From assembly GCA_030268105.1 (NCBI GenBank), contig BSDZ01000080.1, positions 2,149,001 to 2,213,000 of the forward strand: a stretch of DNA of 64,000 bases, given 5' to 3'. The position numbers were made by a program, and so were the translations under genes. Under the pieces are notes generated by a model that worked only from the letters and a program-made list of their open reading frames with translations, did no database searches and was not told the origin of the DNA. Source of the stretch: Volvox africanus (lineage: Eukaryota > Chlorophyta > Chlorophyceae > Chlamydomonadales > Volvocaceae). Positions 11,732-41,521 of this stretch are shown piece after piece. Numbering within the stretch: the stretch's first letter is position 1; each line of letters opens with the position of its first letter.

Positions 11732-12611
11732 TCCATGACAACATCGTTTGAGCTGCAGGGATTTCCGCACGGCGAACATCTGGTAAACCGGGGCGACGAC
11801 ACCGTACTAACGTGCAGCCACCAGGCACCAATTAAAACTGTCCTACCTGTCTCGGAATGTACGGACTAACTAACGAAACGAATGTAGCGACGAGGCTACA
11901 TGGCTCGTGCAGTGATTTAAATGCGTGTCGGCACTACTGTTCGTACTCCTACCGGGGCCGCGTGCCACGCAAGGGCAATCCGGGTCAATGCAGGAAGTAG
12001 GTACCAACGTAGGCACCCTGGTGGAGGCACCGGGCACCGACATAAAATCAGATGACGCTGTAAGGTCAACAAAGACAGTATATATTCCCTATGGGGATCT
12101 TTATTTGGGCGCGTGCGCAGTGCGGCGATGTGGGGCAGATAGACGACCGAACCCAAAACGTCGGAACAAGCCAAAGCAAAAGAACAGGTTGGGGCCAAAA
12201 TGGTGATGACAGTAGCTAGGGAAGGACTTTTGGTTTCCTACGAGAGTTAAATGGTGAATGAGGCAACAGTTGGTCAGCAGCTTGGAAACATTATTTACAT
12301 AAGGTATTAAGGTCGCAGTTAGTTTCGCAGCATGCGCATCCTCCTCTTTCGCCTGCAGCTGACGTCAGTCTTAAGTGCAGGTGCCATGGTTGATGTCCAC
12401 GCAGACTTGAGAGGCAGGACAGCTCCCCTCATTTTTTACCTGCCAGCAGGGCAACCCTCCGTTGCAAACAACGGCAAACAATGCGATACCAGGGCGCGAA
12501 CCTCGCAGCAGACTCGATCATTATTGTCCCACAGGAGAGAGGATTGCGGGGAAAACAATAACGGTCCCGGTCATGGGGCAAGCCTTTCACAGGCGGCTGT
12601 GAGGAGGAGGG

Positions 12612-12684
12612 TACGACGAATAAACGAGGCCTAATACTGTTGTCGACGATGCTGTTAAGTATTACTAACCGCGATGGTGGAGGC
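12612..12684 (-). repeat. Dispersed repeat copy in 3' flank of CmcI-like gene
   Basis: The plus strand reads ACGACGAATAAACGAGGC, then TTACTAACCGCGATGGTGGA. This matches the start and end of the full-length intron copies in the same order. It is not inside a mapped intron, but may lie in a 3' UTR or an unmapped intron. Confidence 0.65.
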
Positions 12685-13492
12685 CGACGTCTGGGTCCGT
12701 TCAAAATAGGGAAGGGGGGAGTAGCCGTGAAGGGGGGGGGGGCAGGCCGAGCGTGCAAAGCATGACCTAAGACAACACTCATCACTCCTTGCCATACACC
12801 CCGGGTAGCGAATAACCACTTAGCTTGACTAAAGAAATCACCTTGCACGAAGCGATCGTTTTATTCTAATCATCAACAATATAATGTATATATAATTTTG
12901 ATGATGAGGATGAGGATAATTGCCCCTGCCTGCCATTGAACCCTAAAGGTCCTAACCAGCGTCCTAACATGGCGTTATGTTCTTGCCTGCGTGCCTCTCC
13001 GTACTTGCCTCCGGCATTTGAAAACGAAGCTGAGCACCATCAAGAAACAAACCCGCATCACAGACTCATACGTAGGACAAGTAACTTGCAAGGAGAGACT
13101 CCAAGCCGTCTTCATTCACTGTCTCGCAGGTGGCGATGAGAAGATAGCGGTTCCACACATGCAGGCATATGCACTCATGATTTGGCCTTCAAAGTCCATG
13201 GAAGCAGAAAACACCGCGCAGCCTCCGATCCGTACGATGAACCGATTGTCATTATTAATGCTTTCATCGAAAAAGTGCGCGGGAGCGCATGTGAGATCTC
13301 ACGTGTGCATCTCCGTCTTAAGGCCTCCCATAGCCTTCCGCCGCGGAGAGGGATACGCAACTCGGCGGTTGGCAACCCTGGATCTGCCTCCATCCCGAAG
13401 ACATCCTGCCATCCCTGTTTTCGTTCGAAGACCTCTTTGAGCAGGAGACCACCACCAGCCTCGAAGAATGGGTCAGCAGCAAGCACTCAGGT

Positions 13493-16400
13493 TTAATGCT
13501 CCCGCCGCAGGAAGCCATCGCTGTGCTGTGTGTAGAGGAACACCTCCCTGGACTTGTCGATCACGAAATTTGTGTTGTTGACCAGGCAATCGTACACAGC
13601 CTGGCGGGGCCCGGGCTTATTGAAGATGCGGTCCAGCTTAGTATCTTGTACAATCATGTACGAACCAACGGTCACATACTGCGTACGTAAAAGGAAAAGG
13701 ACAGGAACCGGCCGAAGTGGCCGCCCGAGTATGAGCAGCGGGGAGTAATGTGCATCATGTAAAACCTAATGGATGTTTGTTATGAATATTTCAATAATTA
13801 GTTAGCATAAAATACGCATCAGGTCCGGTGAGTAGATTTTTCTCTTGACACTGACCAGGCTAAAGCTCATGTCGTTGATGAAGGTAAGGGTCTGCCTTAA
13901 CGCTGCGGGCAGGTGCCGTGTCGAGGCTATAAAGGGAGTGGCGGCGTTGGCGGCCGACCGTACTCATGCGCCCCCCATGGCGCGATACATTATTTACACG
14001 CGCCAGCATATGTGTTTCCAAAGATCAAACTACCAACAAGCAAATTACCACCACCAGCGCATGTAGGCTTAAAGCCGTTGCCAGCAGGCCTGACTTCTGT
14101 CAAACCGCTGCCAAACACCCTTAACAAAAACTCACCTTGGCAAACGTGACACACTCCTCGTAAACCTCTGGATATTCGTGCCAACTACGCGTAGTTCCAG
14201 CAGCAGATGTGACATCATAGCGACATGCAACGGAGGGAGGTGGGGGGAAAGAGGAGGCAAGGAGGGAGCAAGGCAGGCAAGCGTGTCCCAAATAGATTTT
14301 CGACTTGCGAAGGAATAACCAAAACTGCACCGCGTTGCGTTCAATGTGCATGGGAGCGAGCAGTTGCGAGGTGGCGATCCCAATTAAGATGAGATACCAG
14401 ATCATGATGATTTGGGTTTCACCCCAAGGCAGATCCAAACCTAAATCCAAAAGCAACAGCAAATGATTTCAGGCTACAAAAGATCCCGCACAACTCCCCA
14501 AAGCCAATGAATAGTCCCCCTGAAACAGGCAAGCTCATTCAGAATGCAGCACCCAATATATGAAGACATGGTTGGAAAGGAGGGTGGAAAGGAGATTGTG
14601 TTTGAGTTTGCACCCAACAGATACACCAAAGTAACATATACTAGCGGGCCAGCCCCACGTACCCGTCAACGCTGATGAGAACGGGTCCGCCGTACTTTGC
14701 GATCGCCGCTTCCAATGCGGCGATTGCCTGCGGTTCCACTGAGCGCGCCTGCACGAACTGCACGTAGTTGTTCCAGAGAGGGTTGCTGTCCACAGAAGTG
14801 CACTTGGGGCATAGCTGCTTTGCCGCATCATCCCAGTTGATGGAGTAGTGCTTGGGGTCTGCAAGGCAACAAAGCACAACTCCATGGGTCGCTTAATTTG
14901 GGACAAGGAGCCGCGTGTAGAAGAAATCGTGGTCCTACAAATAGATCATAGTCCTAGTAAGCTTCATCCTACATGCTCCATGAAAGGGTTATACCCTGTG
15001 ATGTTGGCGATGTTGTGTGTCGGGTGGTGTATGAATGGTCCGGGGTTTGCACTGCACGGCAGGAGCTTTGCGCATGTGCCAAAACCATGCGTGTTGCTTG
15101 GGTAAAAGACAGCACACCGGAAGTAGTGGTTTTGGTAGTCTATTTGCGAGACCTATGATGCCCGTAACGTACTTACCCACTGAGACGATGGTGGCCTCCC
15201 CGGGCTTGGCATACTGGCTCATGATGTGCGCGAACAGGATCGCAGAACCGCCCACGTTAGTGCCTAAGCCAAAGGAATATGGCGCACAGCGAAAGATAAG
15301 AGACGAAAATTGCACCCGAAGAGATCAGAAGGGATGAAGACAGAAGTCTGGTGCTGTATGTATTTGGGAAGGAATGAAATGTAATAGAACGTGGCCAAAA
15401 GGCCGCATGTTGCGCTTTACAGTGCAACGAGTGAGAATCGATACGAGCTCGAGGTGGAAGGAGCCCAAGGTAGTGGAAGTAGACCCGGGTGCAAGGGAGG
15501 GAAGAACGGAGTGTGAATGCAGTTAGTGAAGCGAATGTCAAACGGCAGTCAACACAAGGCCGTTTTATCGTACCTATATCGTAGATGACCTTCGGCTTGA
15601 TGTCCCACACGAGCTGTTGGATGGCGGCGACGTCCGCAGGATCCTGTGTGTGGATGCACACACACAAACACATACACACACACGCGCGCGCAAGGGATTC
15701 ATGGCAACGGCCCGCGAGATGAAGAGTTCATGGTCATTCCGTGTTCCCATTAGCAGCAGGGTGACATGCAGGATGCAGCACACCCATTAGCGCTACCCCC
15801 CAATCGCACTGAACTGAACTGCAGCGCCTCGCAGATTGGCATGCATTGCACAATGCGCCAGTGCTCAGAGCTAAATGGCATGGCACGCACTGCAATGCAG
15901 CGCATAGCAGGGCACCCATTCCTTGACTACCCTAGATGGAGCGCTAGAGCACCGATATTAGATTCCCGGGTTTCTGATGAAGCCCACATGAAGGCGATAG
16001 TCAGGGAGGACCGCCGATGCATGCAACGGGCAAGTAACGGCGAGGCCAACGCGATCCAGGAAAAAAAGGGGAAGGGGAGGAAATAGAGCGAATAATGCAG
16101 CCTTTGGCGAGCAAGCAATTTATCCTATCGTGCGACTTAAGTGTGAAAATCAACATGGTGATCCGGATTGCTTTTGCATTATTCCACATCATGACGTCCA
16201 CCCATCTATCGCCCAGAGTCCCAAGCAACCCAAAACGCATAATGTCATAGCCAGCATTAAAACTCCAATGCGTCGTCCGTTTTGTTCCCCTGCCATTTGT
16301 TTCCCCCATCCAGACCGTTAACCGTTCCTTTAACCGTCCCCCTCCGGCACCTGATGACCACGCCCCACGTCACTGTTGACGTCGTGACTTTTGGGACGCT

Positions 16401-17250
16401 CAAATAGTAGGTGAAACCCCAAGCAACAGTCTTAAACACCAATAACATCTAGAGCCAAGATGCAACTTCCCCGCGTTGAATACGTGATTAGGAAATGAAG
16501 GTTAGGATCTCAGAAGTACGGAAGAAGCCAACATTTGAAATTATTGGCGCGTGACGTGCCAGACGTGCGTACCCAGTGCATCTACGCGCGCCTAACCTCC
16601 CTAAACGAGGTTACGAATAAACATTGACCTATCTTCACATCTCGGCCCTACCTGCTGGTTCTGCACGCCAAGCCAAGAGCCCGCCGAGAAGAGCCGCTTT
16701 GACTCAAACACCCAGTCGTACCCATATCTGCAAACAATTCATTTACGACATATGAGGATGTTCATGCAATAGATTGAAATTTCAGGCATGCTATTCTTCA
16801 TTTGTAATCGGACTGTGAATAAGAACATGGCAAGGAGTTGCCCACTGCTTCTCCGTGCATCTCCCAGCCATGCATGTGGGTGATGACAGTGTATGCGCGA
16901 TTTTGCACGATCTTTATCACTTACAATATGTCGTCCATACGAATACTGTGACCGTTGTTCATCGTCACAATCTCGTCTTTCATTACAAAGGAACTTTTTG
17001 TATCCAAGGAGTATGTATTTCCCAAACATGCAGCTTGTTGAGAAGTAGTGCGGGCACCGCTTTGAGCCGCGCGAATCTCTTCAAGAGTCTTCTTGATATT
17101 ATCTTGAAGGGTTTGAATGGCCTCCAGCTGGCCCTCGACCTTCATCATAAGGGTAGAAATGTGAAGATGGTGTTCGTGTGATTCCATAGCGATCGCTGTG
17201 TATGCCCATACTGCCAAAAGCAGAAAAGGACCAAGTTGCAACAGTCCCAT
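13493..17250 (-). CDS. Membrane-anchored CmcI-like (cephalosporin hydroxylase family) methyltransferase-fold protein
   Basis: Seven exons: 17250-16925, 16727-16652, 15643-15574, 15263-15177, 14858-14663, 14184-14136, 13678-13493; they join in phase to 329 codons plus stop. Residues 1-22 form a hydrophobic signal anchor (LLQLGPFLLLAVWAYTAIAM), followed by a probable coiled coil (residues 27-65). The C-terminal two thirds resemble the CmcI family of SAM-dependent methyltransferase-fold proteins: KPKVIYDIGTNVGGSA is the SAM-binding motif I, LISVDG is the metal/acidic motif region, followed by WHEYPEVYEE, then GSYMIVQDT and the ending DGFLRRE. The family includes O-methyltransferases of sugars and antibiotics. 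The substrate here is unknown. The anchor suggests a type II membrane protein of the secretory system. The exon 5/6 junction (14663/14184) is the least certain but keeps frame and similarity. Confidence 0.82.
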
Positions 17251-20200
17251 GATTTGCGAAGTCTTCCTTTAGACGTTACGTAATTAAAAGTTTGAATGTA
17301 ACAATATCATTTGCTCTCACGCTCACAACACGGATCGAACTCCTTAACCCGGTACATGGCCTCCCTGGAGTCGAAAACAGTGTTCTGTCAGAGTCGCGCT
17401 CTTGTAATCGAATTCATCACAGCGAAGTGTCCTTTAGATAATTCACTTTAGGGATGAACGAAGGACACCAGCCATCGTCCCGTGGAATCATCTGGTGCAA
17501 CCAAATGCAAAATTTATCAATCCTTCAATTCACGAACTTTATAGACTAAATGGGGGTCACTGATGATAGCATGTATACGGGGATAGCAGGTATGAGGGAC
17601 AGAGGGGCGGGGAGCGTCGGTAGGAACGGATAACTTGGGACAAGTTGAGGTCGAAAGGGTGAAGTAAATCCTATTACCAGAGCCGCTGGTTACCAGAGCC
17701 GATCTGGTCACCACCAGAGCCACCAGTCCGGCGGTGACCAGACCGGCATGGTCACCATCATGTCTATGACCCGCCGCACGATATCCCAAAGTTTACTTGC
17801 AATGAGGACCTTTTATTTGCAAAGCTTTGTTCGCTGCGCACGAGCAGCCAGTGAATGAGCCCTGGAACAGGCCTAAACAAGCTGTATCTTGGATTCAAGA
17901 ATATCAAAGTAAAACTAGAGATGCGATGAATGAAAAGACATCATTCTTCATTAAGGTGATTGTTACGAGCTTAAAAGAACTCGTGAGGTCCAGACAAACC
18001 AAAGAGCAAATCGAAACAGTTCGTAAAAGCAAATTCAGATCGAGAAAAAAAGCTCCTTCGAACTGTGTTTAAGACAGTTTCTATCGGGCGACATAACGCA
18101 CCACGTATAATGGGCAACGTTTTTAACCCACGTTTGGGTATCACCACTGTTGGATGGGAGACTCGAAAGACAAAGAAAGAGATATCCCTCACCCTCACCA
18201 CACCAACCTTATTCGCTTACGGCTTTGTTTCTGGGCTATTAAAGTAAACCGCCCTAATGGGAGGGTTCGGGTTGTTCGTCACTGCTCACCCTTGCTGTTT
18301 CCGTTTGCGGGCCCGTGCCCACACTGACCCTCGCTCGCACCCCTTGTATATCATACATTCTCATGCCATATCTCGGTCAGCCCCTTCACCAACAGGATGT
18401 CGATATCTTCGCTCTCCCGCAAGGCTGCCACTGAGCATGGCCGCTCCTGAGCTGCACTTTGCTGCATCCTCTGGGGACATTACGTGGTGGGAGAGCCAGG
18501 GCAGTTCAAACACATGTGATTTTGAAACCAAGTTGGGGTTGGCCTAGGAGGACATGCTACCAACCTTCTGCTCCACGTCCAGGTCTACGTCAGGGATCTG
18601 TACGACGCTGGTGGTGATACGATAATCCTGAGTCCCCATCCCCATTCCCGTCTCTGCTTCAAACCGCAGTCCAAGCCTTGCGTTTTCTTCCCTGCTGTCC
18701 CCGTTCCCATCTACCTGTGCCCCCTGTGTTGCTTATACGCGGTGCATGATGACTATCAGAACCCCAACTCGTTTCAAATCCGCCTTGTCAGCTATTCTTT
18801 TGGAAGCATGGATGACATTACTTTGATATATCGATGTGGTCTTTGATAGTAAGCAAGAAATTACTTGGCCGCCCTGAGATACAACACCATGATAGGACTT
18901 TACATAGATAAATGGATATATAAGCGCGGCCTTTGAATGCTTAGTTAACCTGTGCGTTGTTTTTATGTGATTGGGGTGTTACATGGTGGGCGGACAAACG
19001 GCACGATACAAGCGCCAGGGAGCCCCCAGCCGGGCCAAAGCATAGCGCAAGAAGGGGAATTGCAGCGGCTTCTGCGTTCTGCGCTGCTGCAGTCCTCACT
19101 CTGTGGCTCAAGCCAGCGGGTGCTCCTGCACGCAAAGCCACACTGCCAGGCAGACCCACACATGCAGGACCAAAGCCTGCCAAATTTGCGGAAAGGAAAG
19201 AAAACAAAAAAACGGAATAAGAAAAACAAAGAAATGAAAACATCAAGGGGGCGGCAAGTGAGAATGCAAGCTACACACTAGCCCTAAAGAGGGCTCTCCA
19301 GACCGCCTGAAGGACAGCCACTATGAACCGGACTCAGGAGGGCCGGTACTACTCGACACAGCAACCGCAGCCGGCCCCAACATCAGGCACTTAGGGACGG
19401 GCCTCCACCTATGACTGCGCGATTGTGAGAGTCTGTAGTATCATGATAATGATTAGGATGTCTAATCTTGACGTTAACACGTGAGCTCTTTCTTAGAGAT
19501 TATACAACAGGTACCCCTACCAACTTATAAGGAGTGTAACTGGTGCCAAACAGCGCCATACAGCCTCTATCCTCCGTGGCCCTGGCCTTGCACCTCTCAA
19601 GATGTTCCTGGGATAGGATGTATGCGGAGCCCGCCTAGCCTATGCGGCTAGCTACTGACCGGTGTGAAAGGTTGTACCCGATGGAAATGCGGCATGCTAT
19701 ACGATTTCAAAATGCAGATTGTACATGCACCCCAACATACACTCTGAAGACTGCTGTAGTGGTAATGGGCCTGTATTGCGCTGCAACGCCAACGCATGAC
19801 GCACGCATGTCCATTCGCAAATTAAAGGGAAGCACGAGCGATACCGAGCTTCGCGCTTAGCACAAACTAATAACTGAAAGGTATTGCATTATGAATATGG
19901 AAGGCGAAGCGTAAAACACGACACAGCGTGATGCGACTACCGGAATGGAAGTCCTCCACGCTTGGCAGGTTACAGCTCTCTGTGGTAAGTATTTACATGA
20001 GCTTACAGTGGTAATAAGTTACCCACTACAGGTGAACAACATCGTACAGCTTGCCAGTCTCCCACCGCTGGCTTCCAATACTCTCATACGATTGGGTTTC
20101 TGCAATCAAACGTTGCGGCACTTAATAGACATATCTCAGAAAGTCAGAGGCAATGATATAAGTTCATAGATTGCCAGGATAATGCCTGCATGTAGGTGTC

Positions 20201-20424
20201 AGTACGATGAGGAGCGCGTTCGTATTCTGACTGGTGGGCTCCAGGTTACTGAACGCTTCGGGGAGCGTACCGATATCAATGTGCAACCCAATGCGATCCT
20301 TTTTACTTGATTGATTCTTGATATATCGCTGATGTGCAAGTCTCCGGAGCGTTGACGCGGCGTCTAGCGCGTACGAACCAGTGGCACTCTCTGCGTTTTA
20401 AGAATTTTGAGTTTTAAAACAAGA
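17251..20424. other. Divergent intergenic region
   Basis: The CmcI-like gene (minus) and the sugar transporter (plus) diverge from this 3.2-kb stretch, so it should hold both promoters. Short open frames (for example 17827-18072 plus and 18941-19246 minus) match no family I know. At 17680-17760 there is a small cluster of ACCAGAGCC direct repeats. No RNA gene was identified. Confidence 0.5.
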
Positions 20425-23178
<2,754 letters not shown>

Positions 23179-23546
23179 GTCGGGGATGGAACCATGATGC
23201 CGGGTTCATCGGCGCGAAATGGGTTTTCATGTGAGTGACCAGGCGCCCTCTGCTCGCACTCTGCGGGTACTATGAACACGGCGGCGGGAGAGGGAGGTTG
23301 GTGTCGGGGGGGAGGGGGGGGGGTTGAACGTGTCTTTGCTCGCCTCTATCCCCACGGAGTCTTCATAGCCCTCAAGCGCCTTGCCGTTGCTCTGATGATG
23401 ATGTCGATGAGGAGGAGGAGGAGGAGGAGGATGGAATGTTGATGGCTGTTGATCACGCGTGGTACTGCTCACTGGTCCCCCTCAGAGGTGCTCGTGCGAT
23501 TCCCTCAGCCCTCCCTCCGGCGCAGGACGCCCTCCTCCTCCTCAAC

Positions 23547-23580
23547 CCGTCTACAGAGGTACCGTGTCTCGTTTATTCGC
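23547..23580 (+). repeat. Dispersed repeat core
   Basis: CGTCTACAGAGG, then GTCTCGTTTATTCG, matches the reverse complement of the RRP5 intron copy at 55335-55370. It lies downstream of the transporter stop codon, on the same strand as that gene. Confidence 0.6.
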
Positions 23581-24910
23581 CTTCAGCCCCTTTTTACTTG
23601 CTTGGCCCTCTCCTCTCTCCTCTGCTCTCTTCTCCTTTCCTTCGATTAGGGTTGTTTCTCTGGAGGTTTATCCTCGCACTCACACACCCTCGCAATTCCC
23701 TCCAACGCCCTTCACCCCCTGCTCCTCCCCTCCACACGACAGATCCCCGCGACCCTGGCTCAACATAGGAAGCTACGGGGCCTATTGGCAACGCCGTTTC
23801 CAACCGAATGGGCGGGAGGAGTAACAAGAACCTCCGACGCCATGCCTGTGGCACTTGGGCTCTTAGCGCTGCAGGGCGGCTCTTAGCATGAACCACGGAC
23901 ATGAACCAACGGACATGACGCACGCATGCTGGTGGTGCGGGTGGTCGGGTGGGGGAGTATTCGCATTAAAATTTAGGCATAGCAGCAGCATATGCAGTAC
24001 AGCAGCATATGTGGTAAAGCAGCAATGTATCATAACAGCCATCCGGGGACCCACAGCAGATCTCTCTCTTATACATGGATTTATGGGCCGCTAGACGGTA
24101 GGGAGCCATTACAGATAGATAGGTGTAGCTTCCCCAGCTGGGACCCTTATCGGCAGTCTCCTGCTCAGCTTTGAGGTGGGACCTCGGGCTATGAGGTGGG
24201 ACCGAGCTCCGCGGAGCTCTGCTGCGCTATCATGCTGTTGCTGCTGCTGGTGATGGGAAAAGGCATCACACAGCGTAACTATGTGACGTGAATTGCTGAG
24301 CACGGGGACAGAGGGGCGAGACAGAGCAGGGTGGCGGAGGACACGTATTCCGGTGTGTATTGGAGTCGCGGTGAAGTGGAAGCGGGGACAAAGGGGGGCT
24401 AGGCGGCCAGCATCACCCGTTGTCGCCTCACGCTAACTTGGGAGGTCGAGCGGGGGGATAGAAATAGGCCACATTCACTGCGCGCAATCGGGCGCGGCGC
24501 ATGCGAGGAGAGGGGAGAGATGGTGGAAGATGGCGCCGGTGACAGCTAGTGTCTTGTGATGCAGACCCATGGGAGGGGGGGAGGGAGGGGGGGAGAGAGG
24601 GAAAGAGAAGAACTGGACCCAAGAAAGGGTTATCGCGAGGAAACTGTTGGGGGCTGCTGGAAAGGTTAGGATGTAGGTTGTGGCCCTGGGTTGAGTCCAA
24701 GCGTTGTGACGCAATCCTGGGTTGCTTAGCTGGGAGCGCGGGCGGCCGATCGCAGGGAAAAGATCATCAGGGGCCCACAGCCACTTCCAGCGGTGCCCAG
24801 CCGCGAAAAGCAAAGTAATAAAGTGGGAAGAGGTGGGGTGAGGTGGGGTGAGGTGGGGTGAGAGGGGAAAGCACACAAACTCGACTTATAAACTCAAAAG
24901 GTACACTTAC

Positions 24911-25030
24911 CAGTATGGTATGGCATGGTATGGTATGGTATGGTATGGTATGGTATGGTATGGTATGGTATGGTATGGTATGGTATGGTATGGTATGGTA
25001 TGGTATGGTATGGTACGGTATGGTATGGTA
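24911..25030. repeat. (GGTAT)n pentanucleotide array
   Basis: About 24 units of TGGTA, almost perfect, with one C substitution near 25017. It is outside the mapped genes. Confidence 0.95.
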
Positions 25031-25506
25031 CACAATGCCGCGCATAGTAGTGGTAGGGGTTGTGACAGCTAACAATCTCTTCAGGACTATGAAGCCGCAT
25101 TGACTTGCTATTTGTTTTCTTTTTTGCGGGTTCATCAGTTTGGATTTGTATTTGCATTAGATGGTTGTGGTCTGGTGGACGAGTCCTGACACAGCGTCTT
25201 TGCATGCATACATCACGATCAGGGAAGAATATCAGCCTTTTTTGTGGCTTCGCCGCATTCTCAAGTTTCCATGATGACAGAAGAATGCTGCTTCTGGTGA
25301 AGCAGTCGCGAGTGAGCCATGTGGTGTGTGAGGTGGTGCCACCACAGTCCTAACCCGCCCACGAGAAACGCAGTACTGAGGTCACTGAGCGCATGCTCGT
25401 GCGGCGCTCCGCTGGGACTGGCAGGATAACGAAGGATAGGACACAGGGGCCGAGAGCCCTTGCATAACCAACCAGATGATGGTGTATGTGTGGCTGGTGG
25501 GTTGGT

Positions 25507-25530
25507 GAAGACGAATAAACGACGCCCAGA
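25507..25530 (-). repeat. Dispersed repeat core, partial
   Basis: GAAGACGAATAAACGACGC matches only the core end of the dispersed element; the rest of the element is not recognisable. Confidence 0.45.
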
Positions 25531-27027
25531 TGCCTTGTTAGCGCTCGATATGTTATGTCGGACTGTCCACCAATCCTTCTAGCAAAAGGACGTAGGGACT
25601 TAGGCGTGACCGAATTATTTTCTGAATTCTGAATTCTGAACAAGCGCCTCCACTCCTCTCCACTCCTCTCCTCTCCTCTCCATTCCTCTCCCAGCTGACG
25701 TGGCATGGGTGCACACATGGAAAGGAGCCGCGTACTGGGTTGGGATGGCCTGGGGTCTGCGAAAGCACTTTGATAAGCTTCAGTGCGTCTGTCTATAATA
25801 CCAAAACAGAAATCGAATGGTTTGTGAGGTGGAGAAGGGACTCGCATGGGATGATCCTTCGATGCATCTGCCAGTCGCAGGGGGATCCGGAGGGGCAGCC
25901 GGAGAGCTGGAGAGCTGGAGCCAATCGCGTGAATAGTGCAACAGTAGGGTAGGGAAGGATACTGCACCGTGTGCGTGCGTGTACATGTGCGTGCCATATG
26001 CCGGGACGTGTCCGTCCACCACCACCACCACCACCACCACCGGCAGTGGTGAAGTGGTAAAGTGGCACCTTCTCTGAACCGCATCGATGCTGTGATGTCC
26101 AAATTCGGAATGTCCAAATGCTGGGTAATGCTTTGCTTTTGTGAAGCGACAACGCGGACATACGCACGGACGGACGGACAGGACTATTGCCGGGAAACGT
26201 TACGTTATGAAGGTGTGTCTTTCTGATGCGCTCCTGTGAGACACACGACCAAGGGAAACCAAGGATCAGGTTTGCGCCGGTGGAATACCCGTGGTCGCTG
26301 ACTTAACGAGCTGGTGGGATGGCGGATTCAGTGAGGTAGTGGTGATGGGGGTAATGGTGGTGGTGGTGGTGGCGGTTACTCTTACAACTCTTGCTCTTGC
26401 ATATACGCAAGATTACACAATGCCCTACTCCTGGGTCTGAGTCATCAGCCCGCTGTATATACATCGGCAGTCGACAGCCCGCGCATACCGCGACATAGCG
26501 TCGTACGGCAACGCAGCGTCACATGCTACACCAAGGAGCGGATGGCACACGACGCCAGAGAGCTCGTGGATCCCGAACGCAATCCTTGCGCCTCTGAATC
26601 CGCTGTTTCCCTAACCTACCCTTCTACGCAACCTAGCCACCTAACCACCACCACCCCTCCAACATACTCTGCTGGAAACGGGGAGGAGAGTCAGATGCAA
26701 CAAATCCACCACCTTTCTGTGTGACCACCGGCTCCATGATGATGTCATAAATACTCTTGTTATTAGCCCCAAACAACAGCTCAGGAGCCCCTCTTCAACA
26801 CCGCACCCGATTTACCAAAACCCTGCACCGCACGGGAAGCGCCCTCCAAACCAAACCTGCTGCCCTGAATGGTATCGAGTCTGGTCCCTGTCAGAGGGTT
26901 CCAACGAAGGACCCTCGATTTTGTGACGGGTGACACAAATTCTCAACTTGATTCGAGGCTCCAGCTCGCTCTTGCCCACGCTCGGTATTCATTAGCAGGC
27001 GGCCACGGACCATTGCCACCATCATGG

Positions 27028-40752
<13,725 letters not shown>

Positions 40753-41521
40753 TATGACGGCAATGCCGGTGCGTTCCCTTCTGAAATCTTGGCGAAGGCA
40801 AAATCAATGGCTATAAGTGAAGTACAAATTTTATAATCGACGATAGCAGGGAAAACCGTAAAAGGGTTTGAGCTTTTAAGGTTGGGTTTTATCAGCTAAT
40901 ACTTTAAGCTTGTGTTTTGTACCAACTTCATGTACCGTTTTCCTGGAACATCAAATTTAGAAATGCATTCAAGGTTTAGGGAAGAGTTTTAAGCGAGAAA
41001 TTCAAAATTTTCGGCTTCATTTTAGGATTTCAGTCACAGTTGACCGTTGGTACTTTACCGTTGGTACTTTGGTTTACACCATTTATCAATCTTTGGAATC
41101 TGAACGTCCAATAGATACTCAAAAGTTGAAATCGTCGACCTGGAGACCACTTCCTCTGGGGGGAGGGAACGGCTTTCACGGAGCTCCTCACCTACCCCAG
41201 GTCGCCCGAGCTTGTGGTGGTTTTACGTCCCGTAACCTCCGTGCTGGTCTGCGTCTGTTCCTTCATCCCTCATTTCCCAACCTCCAGGGCGGCTGAGTAT
41301 TCCCGTCATTAGGCCAGTTGTTTCCCTCCCCCAGCTCCTTTCCCTGCCGCCTGTTGGGGGCTCCTGAGTCCTGACTTCAACTTTCTATTCATATGGGCGC
41401 ATCATTCGTTACCTGAGACCGCCGCTCCATCATCGCGGACCCATGGACACACTGTGTTTCAGGACACACCGATCTAATCCGGGATCGTATCAGTCCGCTG
41501 AGAGGGTCACATTTTTTATTC
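40753..41521. promoter_or_regulatory. Presumed polymerase promoter / TlyA-like 3' flank
   Basis: The polymerase start codon and the stop of the upstream TlyA-like gene are 769 bp apart on the same strand. The stretch must contain the polymerase promoter and the end of the upstream transcript. It is AT-richer at 40800-41060. A repeated CCGTTGGTACTTT word occurs at 41044-41069. No TATA box stands out. Confidence 0.4.

Larger units (their letters stand above)
11427..13492. other. Intergenic region upstream of COQ8-like gene
   Basis: This holds the presumed 5' control region of the COQ8-like gene and the 3' end of the CmcI-like gene. Two structures stand out: a perfect 21-bp inverted repeat at 11684-11731 and one copy of the dispersed repeat at 12612-12684. 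No further coding region could be supported. Confidence 0.5.
23179..27027. other. Convergent intergenic region (transporter 3' end / polymerase 3' end)
   Basis: No further gene is supported. Contents: a dispersed-repeat core at 23547-23580, a GAGCTCCGCGGAGCTC palindrome at 24204-24219, GGGGTGAGGT repeats at 24835-24861, a (GGTAT)n array at 24911-25030, another dispersed-repeat core at 25507-25530, a (CTCTC)-rich stretch at 25640-25690, and short CCACCA and GGTGGT trinucleotide runs at 26017-26041 and 26355-26375. Confidence 0.55.

Noticed and set aside
17320..17360. T-loop-like word GTTCGATCC on the minus strand
   Set aside because: The flanking bases do not pair as a T stem and no cloverleaf could be drawn.
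24204..24219. 16-bp palindrome GAGCTCCGCGGAGCTC as a regulatory operator
   Set aside because: A single GC-rich palindrome with no nearby gene start; chance is a sufficient explanation.
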